This document shows, in pieces, positions 27,651 to 36,821 of a stretch of DNA of 64,000 nucleotides; the stretch's first letter is position 1; the number at the start of each line of letters is the position of its first letter. The position numbers and the translations under genes were made by a program. Source of the DNA: Paracoccus sp. MC1862 (GTDB lineage: Bacteria > Pseudomonadota > Alphaproteobacteria > Rhodobacterales > Rhodobacteraceae); assembly GCF_016617715.1 (NCBI RefSeq), contig NZ_CP067225.1, positions 310,001 to 374,000 on the forward strand, in the 5' to 3' direction. A model generated the notes under the pieces. The model ran no database searches. It was not told where the DNA came from and saw only the letters and a list, made by a program, of their open reading frames with translations.

Positions 27651-27974
27651 ATGCGCGATTATGCGACGGTGGTGACGACACCCGGCGGCAGCGACCGGTT
27701 CGCGCAGCGCAAGATCGAGCCTCCCGCGCCAGGCCCCACGAGGTTCTGGTGCGCCATACTGCGGTCGGTCTCAATTTTCTCGATGTCTATCACCGCAGCG
27801 GCCTCTACCCTTGGGCAGTCGAGCGGGATCTTATTCCCGGCTCCGAAGCGGCAGGCCGGGTGGTCGCGGTGGGAGACGGGGTCGAGGACGTGAGGCCCGG
27901 TGACCGTGTCGCCTACACGCATCCTCTTGGCGCCTATGCAACCGCTCGGGTCATCACCGCGGATCGTCTCGTGC
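27651..27974 (+). pseudogene. Quinone oxidoreductase N-terminal fragment, cut by IS21
   Basis: ATG 27651 (GGGAG upstream) opens MRDYATVVTTPGGSDRF, then a one-base loss in a run of C near 27735 shifts the frame, after which VLVRHTAVGLNFLDVYHRSGLYP and PGSEAAGRVVAVGDGVEDVRPGDRVAY follow. This is the N-terminal third of an NADPH:quinone reductase (Qor, zinc-free MDR family, about 325 residues). It stops at the IS21 left end. Both a frameshift and truncation make it dead. Confidence 0.87.
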
Positions 27975-28087
27975 TGTTGATTTCCACTCAGAACTGAGCC
28001 GGGTAGGCGCGTAATTTCCACTGAGAATTGAGCCATGTGAACCTTCCCCCGGAGCGGAGAGCGGCGGGGGCAACGGGAGTGATCCAC

Positions 28088-29620
28088 ATGGGACTTTTGA
28101 ACATCATCCGGCGAATGCACTTGCGGCAGAGGCTGTCGATCCGGGAGATCGCGCGGCGCACGGGACTGTCGCGGAACACCGTTACCAAGCATCTGGCGGC
28201 GAACACGGTCGAGCCCAAATTTGCCACGCCCGAGCGCCCGAGCAAGCTCGATCCCTTCGCCGAGAAGCTGGCCGGCTGGCTGCAGACCGAGGCAGGGAAG
28301 TCACGCAAGCAGCGCCGGACGCTCAAGCAGATGCACGCCGATCTCGTGACGCTCGGCTTCACCGGTTCCTATGGCCGGGTGGCAGCCTTTGCGCGTCAAT
28401 GGCGGGCAGATCGCCAGCGCGAGCAGCAGACCACAGGCCGTGGCACCTTCGTTCCGCTGTCGTTCCGCCCGGGTGAGGCCTTCCAGTTCGACTGGAGCGA
28501 GGACTTTGCGGTTCTGAGCGGCGAACGCACGAAGCTGCAGATGGCGCATATCAAGCTGTCGCACAGCCGGGCTTTCCTGCTGCGCGCCTATCTGCTGCAG
28601 ACCCACGAGATGCTCTTTGACGCCCACTGGCACGGGTTCCGGGTCTTCGGCGGCGTGCCGGCGCGTGGGATCTATGACAACATGCGCACCGCGGTGGATC
28701 GCGTCGGCAGAGGCAAGGAACGGCACGTCAACATTCGTTTCCTCGCGATGACAAACCACTACGTCTTTGAGCCGGAGTTCTGCAATCCGGCCGCGGGTTG
28801 GGAAAAAGGCCAGGTCGAGAAGAACGTCCGCGACGCCCGCCACCAGATGCTGCAAGGGATGCCGGACTTCCCCGACCTGGCGGCGCTGAATGCCTGGCTG
28901 GAACAACGATGTCAGGACCTGTGGCGCGAGACGGCCCATGGCACGCTGCCCGGCACGATCGCCGACGCCTGGGCGGAGGAGCAGGCTGCGCTGATGCCGC
29001 TGCCGGCGCAATTCGACGGCTTCGTCGAGCAGAGCAAGCGCGTCTCGCCCACCTGCCTGATCAGCTTCGAGCGCAACCGCTACAGCGTGCCGGCGTCCTT
29101 CGCGAACCGTCCCGTCAGCCTGCGGATCTATCCCGACCGGCTGGTCGTGGCGGCCGAGGGCAACATCCTGTGCGAACATGCCCGCGTGATCCAGCGCAGC
29201 CACCACCTGCCGCCGAGGACAGTCTACGACTGGCGGCATTATCTGGCTGTCGTGCAACGCAAGCCCGGAGCCCTGCGCAATGGCGCGCCGTTCCTGGAAT
29301 TGCCGCCTGCCCTCATACAGTTGCAGGATCATATGCTGCGCAAGCCCGGCGGTGACCGCGAGATGGTCGATATCCTCGCCCTGGTCCTGCAGCACGATGA
29401 ACAGGCCGTGCTCACCGCGGTGGAGCTGGCCCTGGCCGAGGGCGTACCGACCAAGACCCATGTGCTGAACCTTCTGCACCGGCTGGTTGACGGCAAGGTG
29501 ATCGGTGGACCCCCGCTGGATACCCCGCAGGCATTGACCCTGCGCCGAGAACCCACGGCGGATGTCGAACGCTATGACGGGCTGCGCGCCCAGATTGCCG
29601 GAGGCCGCCATGCGTCATGA
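28088..29620 (+). CDS. istA: IS21 transposase IstA
   Basis: ATG 28088 with GGGAG eight bases upstream; an earlier in-frame ATG at 28028 has no better site. 510 residues: N-terminal HTH ([20 protein letters not shown]), DDE integrase core beginning [14 protein letters not shown] (first Asp at about 135), with [11 protein letters not shown] supplying the second Asp and [16 protein letters not shown] the Glu, then a beta-barrel-like C terminus ([21 protein letters not shown]). Intact. Translationally overlaps istB by 11 bases. Confidence 0.95.
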   Translation: MGLLNIIRRMHLRQRLSIREIARRTGLSRNTVTKHLAANTVEPKFATPERPSKLDPFAEKLAGWLQTEAGKSRKQRRTLKQMHADLVTLGFTGSYGRVAAFARQWRADRQREQQTTGRGTFVPLSFRPGEAFQFDWSEDFAVLSGERTKLQMAHIKLSHSRAFLLRAYLLQTHEMLFDAHWHGFRVFGGVPARGIYDNMRTAVDRVGRGKERHVNIRFLAMTNHYVFEPEFCNPAAGWEKGQVEKNVRDARHQMLQGMPDFPDLAALNAWLEQRCQDLWRETAHGTLPGTIADAWAEEQAALMPLPAQFDGFVEQSKRVSPTCLISFERNRYSVPASFANRPVSLRIYPDRLVVAAEGNILCEHARVIQRSHHLPPRTVYDWRHYLAVVQRKPGALRNGAPFLELPPALIQLQDHMLRKPGGDREMVDILALVLQHDEQAVLTAVELALAEGVPTKTHVLNLLHRLVDGKVIGGPPLDTPQALTLRREPTADVERYDGLRAQIAGGRHAS

Positions 29621-30401
29621 CCCCGCCAGCGGCGCTATCGTCATCATGCTGCGCAGCCTGAAGATGCACGGCATGGCGCAGGCCGTCACCGACCTGATCG
29701 AACAGGGAGCACCGGCCTTCGACGCCGCCGTCCCGATCCTGTCGCAACTCCTCAAGGCCGAACTGGCGGAGCGCGAGGTCCGCTCCATCGCCTATCACAT
29801 GAAAGCCGCACGCTTCCCGGCCTACAAGGACCTCTCCGGCTTCGACTTCGCCGCCAGCGAGATCAATGAAGCCACCGCCAGGGTCCTGCACCGCTGCGAG
29901 TTCATGGATGGCGCCCAGAACATCGTGCTGATCGGCGGCCCGGGAACGGGCAAGACCCACGTCGCGACCGCCCTCGGCATCCAGGCCATCGAACATCATC
30001 GCCGAAAGGTCCGCTTCTTCTCCACGATCGAGTTGGTCAATGCCCTGGAACAGGAAAAGGCCAGGGGCAAGGCCGGGCAGATCGCCGAAAGCATGACCAA
30101 GCTCGACCTCGTGATCCTCGATGAGCTGGGATACCTGCCCTTCAGTGCCTCGGGTGGCGCGCTGCTCTTCCACCTGCTGAGCAAGCTCTACGAGCGCACC
30201 AGCGTCATCATCACCACCAACCTGAGCTTCAGCGAATGGGCCACGGTCTTTGGCGATGCCAAGATGACCACGGCTTTACTCGACCGGCTCACCCATCGTT
30301 GCCACATCCTGGAGACCGGAAACGACAGCTTCCGCTTCAAGGCCAGTTCGGCTGCGGCAGCAAGGAAGAAGGAGACCAGCCAGGCCTTGACCCCAGCATA
30401 A
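29610..30401 (+). CDS. istB: IS21 helper ATPase IstB
   Basis: 263 residues of the DnaA/DnaC-like AAA+ family: Walker [13 protein letters not shown] at about 110, Walker [14 protein letters not shown] at about 170, sensor [14 protein letters not shown] and an arginine-rich C-terminal part ([14 protein letters not shown]). IstB assembles on target DNA and stimulates the IstA complex. ATG 29610 lies inside the end of istA, the usual coupling. Intact. Confidence 0.95.
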   Translation: MRHDPASGAIVIMLRSLKMHGMAQAVTDLIEQGAPAFDAAVPILSQLLKAELAEREVRSIAYHMKAARFPAYKDLSGFDFAASEINEATARVLHRCEFMDGAQNIVLIGGPGTGKTHVATALGIQAIEHHRRKVRFFSTIELVNALEQEKARGKAGQIAESMTKLDLVILDELGYLPFSASGGALLFHLLSKLYERTSVIITTNLSFSEWATVFGDAKMTTALLDRLTHRCHILETGNDSFRFKASSAAAARKKETSQALTPA

Positions 30402-30473
30402 CCCGAAATCCATAGTCAGAGGTGGCTCACGTCTCGATGGAAAACCCGGCTCAGTTCTGGGTGGAAATCAACA

Positions 30474-30668
30474 GTCAACGGCAAGCTTTGCCTCCCACGC
30501 CTCGATCATCTCGGACCAGACGGCGTCCGCCTTCCGCTCCGCCAGACGGGGACTGTCAGTATGCAGAGCCACCCAGACGAACTTGCGAGGCGCGATCGCC
30601 TCGTAACGCGCAGGCACCCGCTTGTAGAGCGACAGCTTGCCTCGGCTACCCCGTGCCTTGATCGCCAT
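30474..30668 (-). pseudogene. Tyrosine-recombinase/integrase N-terminal fragment, cut by IS21
   Basis: From ATG 30668 (GGAGGTGATGCATC upstream, a strong ribosome site) the product reads KLSLYKRVPARYEAIAPRK, then VALHTDSPRLAERKADAVW and IEAWEAKLA, which is like the N-terminal DUF6538-type domain of phage-like site-specific integrases. It stops after about 63 residues at the IS21 right end; the catalytic domain is missing. It marks a lost island or prophage. Confidence 0.72.
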
Positions 30669-31093
30669 GATGCATCACCTCCCGAGCAGGGGACTGTAGC
30701 GCATAATGTATGGCAAGATCCGGATTGGACTCCACCGGGCTGCACGAAAATCCTTAATTATCAACGTATGGATATTCTAAACCGGATAATATTTAGCGGA
30801 GGAGATGGTCCTGACGTCGAACCTTCTCTTGTGGATGCCGCCCTCATTTGCAAGGAATTTCTGAACCTTAGACATGTGATCGAGTGCGGACTCTTGTCAG
30901 GCCTGTTAGCGCGGCCTGATAGATGCCGCTGGCCGAGATGGAGATGCGCGGACCGGGGCCAAATCTCCAACAGCGAGCTCGAAGCTCTGAGAAGGTTTCT
31001 GGTTTGCCCAACCCGGATCATGTCGATCATTTGCCCATTCGGATCATGCCTTCCTCACAACTCTGCGTTCCGTTTTCGCGTTTTGATGCCGGA
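30669..31093. other. Intergenic, includes presumed 3' end of the IS110 element
   Basis: No gene is recognised. The left part (30700-30800) is AT-richer than the surroundings and is the promoter side of the integrase fragment. Near the transposase end there is an imperfect tandem repeat, TTTGCCCAACCCGGATCATG at 31003-31022 and TTTGCCCATTCGGATCATG at 31030-31048. Confidence 0.5.
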
Positions 31094-32125
31094 TCAGGCA
31101 GCGCTGGCGATCACCGGATCGCGATAGTCTTCACCGCGCGTGAGCATCGCCCAGAGGCCGCGCGCCATCTTGTTGGCCAGTGCGAAGGCCGCGACCATCG
31201 GCGGCTTGCGTTCCAACATGCGCTCAAGCCAGGGGTTTTGCGGTGCGCCACGGCGCAGGGCCCAGCGGATCACGGCCATCGCGCCGGTGATCAGCAGACG
31301 GCGAATGTCGCGCTGGCCCATCTTCGAGGTTTTTCCAAGCCGCTGCTTGCCGCCGGTCGACGCCTGTCGTGGCACGAGCCCAAGCCAAGCTGCAAAGTCG
31401 CGGCCGCGTTTGAACTGCGCCATCGGCGGCGCGAAGGTCTCGACGGCCAAGGCGCTGATCGGACCCACACCCGGCATGGTCTGCAGGCGGCGAGATGTCT
31501 CGCCTTCCCTGGCAATCGCGTCGATCCTCTTTTTCATGACATTTATCCGGGCGGTCAGATGCGCGACCTGGTCCAGCAGTTCACTACAGATTTCCCGGGC
31601 GAGCGGCGGCAAATCGGAGTTTGCGTCCTTGATGAGGGCGTCGAGGCGCGGAAGATAGCCGATCCCCTCGGGCGCGATGAAGCCGAACTCGTACAGGTGC
31701 GACCGCAGCGCATTGACCGCTTCCGTGCGCTGTTTCACGAACTGCTCGCGGGTGCGGAACAGGATAGAGCGCGATTGCTGGTCGCTGGTCTTCGGCTCGA
31801 CATAGCGCATGGTCGGGCGCAGCGCCGCTTCCACGATCGCCTCCGCGTCCGCCGCGTCGTTTTTCTGCCGTTTGATGAACGGCTTGACATAGCGCGGTGC
31901 GATCAGTTTCACCTCATGGCCGACCCGCACCAGTTCCCGCGCCCAGTGATGCGCACCACCGCAGGCCTCCATCACCACGAGGCATTGCGGATGCTCCGCC
32001 ATGAAGCGCTGGAATTGCGGGCGCGACAGCTTCTTGCGAAACATGACCGAACCATCCGCGGCCGCGCCGTGCAGCTGGAACACGTTCTTTGCAAGGTCGA
32101 CGCCGATGATGCTAATTTCCTTCAT
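31094..32125 (-). CDS. IS110-family transposase (IS1111-like)
   Basis: 343 residues, intact. DEDD catalytic residues: Asp in IIGVDLAKNVF, Glu in VVMEACGGAHHW, and the Asp pair in KRQKNDAADAEAIVEAA; C-terminal transposase_20 domain with TMPGVGPISALAVETF (helix-hairpin-helix-like) and the serine region ASTGGKQRLGKTSKMG. The family recombines DNA with a bridge RNA made from its own non-coding end. Protein length and the FIKRQKNDAADAEAI motif suggest the IS1111 group. Exact element ends not resolved. Confidence 0.9.
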   Translation of the reverse strand: MKEISIIGVDLAKNVFQLHGAAADGSVMFRKKLSRPQFQRFMAEHPQCLVVMEACGGAHHWARELVRVGHEVKLIAPRYVKPFIKRQKNDAADAEAIVEAALRPTMRYVEPKTSDQQSRSILFRTREQFVKQRTEAVNALRSHLYEFGFIAPEGIGYLPRLDALIKDANSDLPPLAREICSELLDQVAHLTARINVMKKRIDAIAREGETSRRLQTMPGVGPISALAVETFAPPMAQFKRGRDFAAWLGLVPRQASTGGKQRLGKTSKMGQRDIRRLLITGAMAVIRWALRRGAPQNPWLERMLERKPPMVAAFALANKMARGLWAMLTRGEDYRDPVIASAA

Positions 32126-32249
32126 GGATGCCCTCTTGTTTCTCTTGTGACTTCAGCATCACAAGCTTGGCGCATTGCGACGCCGTAGGGGAGAGAGCGG
32201 CATCCACCCCATCTCCACCTCGCGAATGATGCATCCGCTCAGCCATCTT

Positions 32250-34190
32250 CTACTTCTCCAGGACGTAGCTTCCCGGCGCGTCCTGAAGCGGAGGATACGT
32301 CTTGCTGCCCATTGAAGGCGGCGCAACCTTTCTGCCCGAGCGGGCGGAAAGCCACGCCGTCCAATCCGTCCACCAGCTGCCGTCATGCCGGGTCGCGCTT
32401 TGAAGCCACTGTTCCGGGCTGGACGCCGTGCTGTCCTTCTCCCACGTCCAGTAGGCGCCCTTGCCGCCGGGCGGATTGATGACCCCGGCGATGTGGCCGC
32501 TTGAGGCGCGGATGAACCGCACATCGCCGCCGAAAAGCTGCGTGATGCGCCAGGCTGCGTCCCAGGGCACGATGTGGTCCTTTTCGGCGCCGACCGCATA
32601 GCAGTCCAGCTTGATCCGGCCGAGATCGAGGGGCACGCCCTTCAGCGTGATCTTGCCGGGCTCGATGAGGTTGTTCTCGAGATAGGTGTTGCGCAGGTAC
32701 CAGCTGTGCGCGGCGCGCGTCATCCGGGTGCCGTCGCTGTTCCAGTAGAGCAGGTCGAAGGCAGGCGGCTTGTTGCCCAGCAGGTAGTTGTTGACCACAT
32801 TGGCCCAGATAAGATCGTTCGAGCGCAAGAGATTGAACATGTTGGACATCTCGCGGCTGTCGAGATAGCCGCGGTCCATCATCTGCTGTTCGACGAGATC
32901 AAGCCCCGGCTCGTCCATGAAGACGGCGGTGTCACCCACGCGCGAAAAGTCCTGCAGCGAGACCATGAAGCTCGCCGAGTTGATGCGCTCCGCGCCTTTC
33001 CCCTTGGCTGCCAGCATCGCCAGCGTCATCGTCAGAAGCGTGCCGCCGATGCAGTAGCCCATGATGTTGACCGTGGGGCTGCCGGTGATGTCGCGCGCCA
33101 CATCGCCGGCTTCCAGCAGGCCCAGGTCCATGTAGTCCTCGATGCCGATCCCGTCCATCGAGGCGTCGGGGTTCTTCCACGAGACCACGAACACGGTGAA
33201 GCCCTGATCTACCAGGTACTTCACCATGCTGTTCCGGGGCTGCATGTCGAGAATGTAGAACTTGTTGATCCAGGGGGGCAGGATCAGCAGCGGCACCTGG
33301 TGGACCTGCTTCGTCGTCGGCTCGTACTGGATGAGTTCGATCAGCCGGTTGCGATGGACCACCTTGCCGGGGGTGAGCGCGAGGTTGCGCCCCGGCGCGA
33401 AGGCATCCTCGTCCACCATGCTGAGCCGCCCGGCGGCGAGGTCGGCCATGAGGTTTCTCGCCCCGGCCGCCATGCTGGTGCCGCCGGTCTCAAGCGCCTT
33501 GCGCAGCGCGGCGGGGTTGGAGAGCAGCATCAGCGTCGGGCTCATCGCGTCGACGAACTGGCGAAGATGGAAGTTGACGCGCTGCCGCTCGGCGTCGTCC
33601 ATGTCCTCGCCCCTGTTCTGCTCCATGAGCCAGTCCGAGGCGAGAAGATAGACCTCCATGAGGGCGCGATAGGCGGGGTTCGTTTGCCATTCGGGCGCGG
33701 CAAAGCGCTTGTCGGCCGGCGACGTGGGGGCCTTGTCCTGCAAGGCCTGGGCATTGCCCAGCCAGCGCTGCCCCGCCTCCTGCCAGACGTTTATCGCCGA
33801 GCGCCACAGGTCCTGATTGAACTGCATGACGGACACCGCCGTCTCGGGCCGGGCCAGCGAGCGCAGCCAGACGGTGCGCAGGGCGCGGGCAATCTCCGCC
33901 CAGTCGAGCGGGATGACGTCGCGCAGGGGATTGGCATTCCACATCTGGTCGATCGAGCGGAGCGTCGGATTCCGGGACAGCGCATCCTGGAGATGCTGGG
34001 TGCCCCCCGTGAACGATGCGGAAAGAGGAGCCTTGGACGGGTCCCACCCGGCATTTCCCGGGTCCGCTGCAGTTCGCGACGACGCAAAAATCTGATCCAT
34101 CCAGGAACTCCAGATCTGCAGCAGCACATCCGGCCCCGGCGCAGTTCCGCCCTCAGACCTCGTGACCTCTCCGGAGTTTTTCTCTGCCAT
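32250..34190 (-). CDS. phaC: Polyhydroxyalkanoate synthase, class I
   Basis: Two ATGs lie close together; 34190 is chosen because GGAGGA sits six bases upstream (it abuts ATG 34196). 646 residues. Catalytic triad: Cys380 in the lipase-like box GYCIGG, Asp in VGAEKDHIVPW (about 560) and His in SGHIAGVINPPGG (about 590). It polymerises (R)-3-hydroxybutyryl-CoA on granules. Class I enzymes are usually near 590-620 residues, so the N terminus is somewhat long. No phaP, phaR or phaZ stands next to it; mobile elements flank both sides. Confidence 0.94.
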   Translation of the reverse strand: MAEKNSGEVTRSEGGTAPGPDVLLQIWSSWMDQIFASSRTAADPGNAGWDPSKAPLSASFTGGTQHLQDALSRNPTLRSIDQMWNANPLRDVIPLDWAEIARALRTVWLRSLARPETAVSVMQFNQDLWRSAINVWQEAGQRWLGNAQALQDKAPTSPADKRFAAPEWQTNPAYRALMEVYLLASDWLMEQNRGEDMDDAERQRVNFHLRQFVDAMSPTLMLLSNPAALRKALETGGTSMAAGARNLMADLAAGRLSMVDEDAFAPGRNLALTPGKVVHRNRLIELIQYEPTTKQVHQVPLLILPPWINKFYILDMQPRNSMVKYLVDQGFTVFVVSWKNPDASMDGIGIEDYMDLGLLEAGDVARDITGSPTVNIMGYCIGGTLLTMTLAMLAAKGKGAERINSASFMVSLQDFSRVGDTAVFMDEPGLDLVEQQMMDRGYLDSREMSNMFNLLRSNDLIWANVVNNYLLGNKPPAFDLLYWNSDGTRMTRAAHSWYLRNTYLENNLIEPGKITLKGVPLDLGRIKLDCYAVGAEKDHIVPWDAAWRITQLFGGDVRFIRASSGHIAGVINPPGGKGAYWTWEKDSTASSPEQWLQSATRHDGSWWTDWTAWLSARSGRKVAPPSMGSKTYPPLQDAPGSYVLEK

Positions 34191-34574
34191 AGTCATTCCT
34201 CCACGCTTGGATGCGGTGACCTGGCCTGCCTCCAGCGGATGCCCCTGACTGAAACCGAGCCGGTGTGCCTGTCAGTCCTGCCCCGGTCTCGGGTCCGAGC
34301 CTTGCGCGTTCCTTCAGGCTGTTCGATCATGCTTCGCCTCGCTCGCCCAGGTCAATCCGTCGTGGTGATGTGGGAGCTATCATGGTTGCAAGTGGCCTGT
34401 CCTCTCGGTTGGCCATCTGACCGGAGCATTTCCAGCTCTTGGCTTTCTTCAGCGTTGCCCCTCAGGCCGCTTCCGGACGGGTGAAGTCCGACCATCAGAC
34501 GATTGCCCAGCAGGGCCGCCGCAGATCAAGGTACGTTGAGGCTTGCCAGCCTGATCGAGCCAAGGCGTCTGCGC
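34191..34574. other. Upstream region of phaC, no gene recognised
   Basis: About 380 bases between phaC and the bestrophin fragment. Reading both strands shows no recognisable protein. It should hold the phaC promoter; no clear inverted repeat was found. Confidence 0.5.
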
Positions 34575-34888
34575 ATGATCGTCCGCAGCAAGCCTGGTTT
34601 GTGGGAGCTCGTCTTCACAATGCGCGGCTCGGTGTTGCCGCACATCGCTTATCCCCTTTTGTCGTTGATGGCAGTGGCAGCACTCCTCGTGGCGGTGGAG
34701 CGAGCCTGGCACCCGCTGCCTGTCATCGACGCTGCCCCTTTCACCGTCTTCGGGATCGCGCTGTCGCTGTTCTTGGGTTTTCGCAACAACGCGGCCTATG
34801 ACCGCTGGTGGGAAGCACGTCGACTTCGGGGCGGGCTACTGGCCGACCTGCACTCGCTCGCCCGCGAGGCAGAGGTCTTCATGCGCAA
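34575..34888 (+). pseudogene. Bestrophin-family membrane protein fragment, cut by IS3
   Basis: From ATG 34575 the frame reads MIVRSKPGLWELVFTMRGSV, a membrane segment (PLLSLMAVAALLVAVERAW), AAPFTVFGIALSLFLGFRNN and AAYDRWWEARRLRGGLL. The FLGFRNNAAYDRWWE motif is diagnostic of the bacterial bestrophin/YneE (UPF0187) channel family, about 300 residues. The gene stops at the IS3 left end after about 105 residues, and the rest is not found beyond the right end, so a deletion accompanied the insertion. Confidence 0.85.
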
Positions 34889-34952
34889 TGGACCTTTCCC
34901 AGTTTCGTTCCAGTCTTCTGAGAGCGATGCTCGCCACGAAGGGAGACCAAAT

Positions 34953-35172
34953 ATGGCAGCGACACACAGCGACGAGTTCAAGCGGGATGCGGTTCGCATT
35001 GCGCTCACCAGCGGCCTGACACGACGTCAGGTTGCGTCTGATCTGGGGATCGGCTTGTCGACCCCCGGCAAATGGACCCGGGCGATTTCCGATGAGGCCA
35101 AGGTGCCGGACCAAAATGCAGACCTGCTGCGAGAGAACGAGCGGCTGTGCAAGGAAAACCGGATACTGCGCG
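34953..35172 (+). pseudogene. IS3 OrfA, 5' part
   Basis: ATG 34953 (GAAGGGAG upstream) opens MAATHSDEFKRDAVRIALTS with an HTH (GLTRRQVASDLGIGLSTPGKW) and the leucine-zipper-like start NADLLRENERLCKENRILR. The frame then departs from the family. The missing C terminus RKAAQFFAAQKP is found at 36789-36825, next to orfB, on the far side of the IS110 insert. So one gene has been split in two by about 1.6 kb. Confidence 0.87.
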
Positions 35173-36785
35173 ATTTGAGCCGGATCAGGAAACAGTCCAG
35201 TGGACTGTTTCCCCGGCGAAAGTGGGAGGTGCTAAAAAACTGTCCCGGGTCTGGCCTTCCTGTGCGCAGTAGAAACAGCTTGTGCTATCGTCGCGAGCGG
35301 AGGGCAGTTGCCGATTGCTTATTGGAGGGACTCACCCCGTTAAAAAACGTGGCACATGGGTCGATGCGCACTTGAGAGTGGTGACACCGCCTCGGCGGTG
35401 ATCCCGATTAGGAAGATGACGAACTTGCGCGGCCTACGCCCTCCAGCCTGATCGGAGGAGATGTCATGGCAAAGAAGCAGGCCGGCGACCACTCGGACCT
35501 GAAGGTGGTCAATTCCAATGCCGCAGCGATCGATATCGGGTCGAAGATGCACATGGCGGCGGTGCACCCCGACCGTGCGGATCTGCCCGTGCGCGTTTTC
35601 GGCACCTTCACGCGAGATCTGCACGATCTGGCTGACTGGTTCCGGTCCTGCGGCGTGACCAGCGTGGCAATGGAATCCACCGGGGTCTACTGGATCCCGG
35701 CTTTCGAGATCCTCGAGCAGCACGGGTTCGACGTGATCCTCGTGAACGCGCGCTATGCCAAGAACGTGCCGGGCCGGAAGACCGACGTCAGCGACGCAGG
35801 CTGGCTGCGACAGCTGCATTCCTACGGTCTCCTGCGCGGGAGTTTCCGCCCCGCGGCCGAGATCGCCACTCTGCGGGCCTACATGCGACAGCGCGAGCGG
35901 CTGATTGAATATGCCGCTGCCCATATCCAACACATGCAAAAGGCGTTGATGGAGATGAACCTCCAGCTGCACCATGTCGTCTCGGACATCACCGGCGCGA
36001 CCAGGATGCGGATTATTCGTGCCATCGTGTCGGGCGAGCGGGATCCGGACGTGCTGGCGTCATTTCGTGATGTCCGCTGCCACGCGTCAGTCGAGACGAT
36101 CCGCGCGGCACTGGTGGGCAACGACCGCGACGAGCACGTTCAGGCCAAGATGGCGGACTGCGATCGCAGGCTGGAGGCAGCGGTCGCAGTGCTTACGGTC
36201 AAGACGCATGGGGTCGTCGCTCCCCTTCCAAAAGCGCGCGTGAAGCGAAAGCAGGTGAATGCGCCCTCGTTCGACATCAGGGCGGCCCTTCACGGCGTCC
36301 TTGGCGTGGACCTGACCCAGATTCACGGCCTCGGACCGTCATTGGCGTTGAAGCTGGTCGCCGAATGCGGAACCGACCTGAATGCATGGCCGAGCGCGAA
36401 GCACTTTACCTCATGGCTCTGTCTTGCACCCGGCAACAAGATATCCGGCGGCAAGCTGCTGTCATCGCGAACCCGAAGATCCTCGAGTCGGGCCGCAGCG
36501 CTGTTGCGGCTGGCGGCTGTCACGATCGGGCGCAGTGACACCGCGCTGGGTGCATTCTACCGGCGTCTTTCGTCGCGAGTTGGCAAGCAGAAGGCGGTGA
36601 CCGCCACGGCCCGCAAGATCGCGGTGCTGTTCTACAACACACTGCGCTTCGGCATGACCTACCATGATCCCGGTGCTGCCGCCTATGACGCGCGGCACCG
36701 ATCCCGGGTTCTGGCCAATCTGCAGCGTCGTGCGCGATCGCTTGGCTATGCTCTTGCACCGGCACCAGAGGCGGCGGATGTTTCT
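35173..36785 (+). mobile_element. IS110-family element inserted in IS3 orfA (ends approximate)
   Basis: The limits come from where the IS3 OrfA reading is lost (after ENRILR) and regained (RKAAQFFA); they are good to about ten bases. The insert has about 290 bases of non-coding DNA before its transposase and almost none after, the arrangement of the IS110 subgroup, where the bridge RNA is encoded in the left non-coding end. That region includes a perfect 25-bp palindrome at 35188-35212. Confidence 0.75.
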
Positions 36786-36788
36786 TAG
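35466..36788 (+). CDS. IS110-family transposase (IS110 subgroup)
   Basis: 440 residues from ATG 35466 (GGAGGAG six bases upstream). DEDD residues: Asp in AAAIDIGSKMHMAAV, Glu in SVAMESTGVYWIP, and the Asp pair in GRKTDVSDAGWLRQL; C-terminal transposase_20 domain with IHGLGPSLALKLVAECG and the nucleophile region GGKLLSSRTRRSSSRAA. Longer than the other IS110 protein in the window and not closely related to it. Intact, so this copy may be active. Its TAG stop coincides with the junction to IS3 DNA and may be supplied by the flank. Confidence 0.93.
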   Translation: MAKKQAGDHSDLKVVNSNAAAIDIGSKMHMAAVHPDRADLPVRVFGTFTRDLHDLADWFRSCGVTSVAMESTGVYWIPAFEILEQHGFDVILVNARYAKNVPGRKTDVSDAGWLRQLHSYGLLRGSFRPAAEIATLRAYMRQRERLIEYAAAHIQHMQKALMEMNLQLHHVVSDITGATRMRIIRAIVSGERDPDVLASFRDVRCHASVETIRAALVGNDRDEHVQAKMADCDRRLEAAVAVLTVKTHGVVAPLPKARVKRKQVNAPSFDIRAALHGVLGVDLTQIHGLGPSLALKLVAECGTDLNAWPSAKHFTSWLCLAPGNKISGGKLLSSRTRRSSSRAAALLRLAAVTIGRSDTALGAFYRRLSSRVGKQKAVTATARKIAVLFYNTLRFGMTYHDPGAAAYDARHRSRVLANLQRRARSLGYALAPAPEAADVS

Positions 36789-36821
36789 GAAGGCGGCTCA
36801 GTTCTTCGCGGCTCAAAAGCC

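Larger units (their letters stand above)
27975..30473 (+). mobile_element. IS21-family insertion sequence
   Basis: Terminal repeats: TGTTGATTTCCACTCAGAAC at 27975 and its partner ending at 30473 (reverse complement TGTTGATTTCCACCCAGAAC), with a second copy of the motif TTTCCACTGAGAATTGAGCC just inside the left end, as IS21 members have multiple terminal repeats. It holds an intact istA-istB pair, length 2499 bp. No target duplication is seen (flanks CGTGC and GTCAA), and the flanks belong to two unrelated broken genes. Confidence 0.92.

Noticed and set aside
30669..30800. tRNA gene expected beside the integrase fragment as attachment site
   Set aside because: No cloverleaf with a T-loop GTTCRANNC in proper place could be built.
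30561..31127. Plus-strand open frame after the IS21 element
   Set aside because: Runs across the integrase fragment (other strand) and the end of the IS110 element; no family resemblance.
34439..34801. Open frame upstream of and across the bestrophin start
   Set aside because: Out of frame with the recognisable bestrophin sequence; no support.
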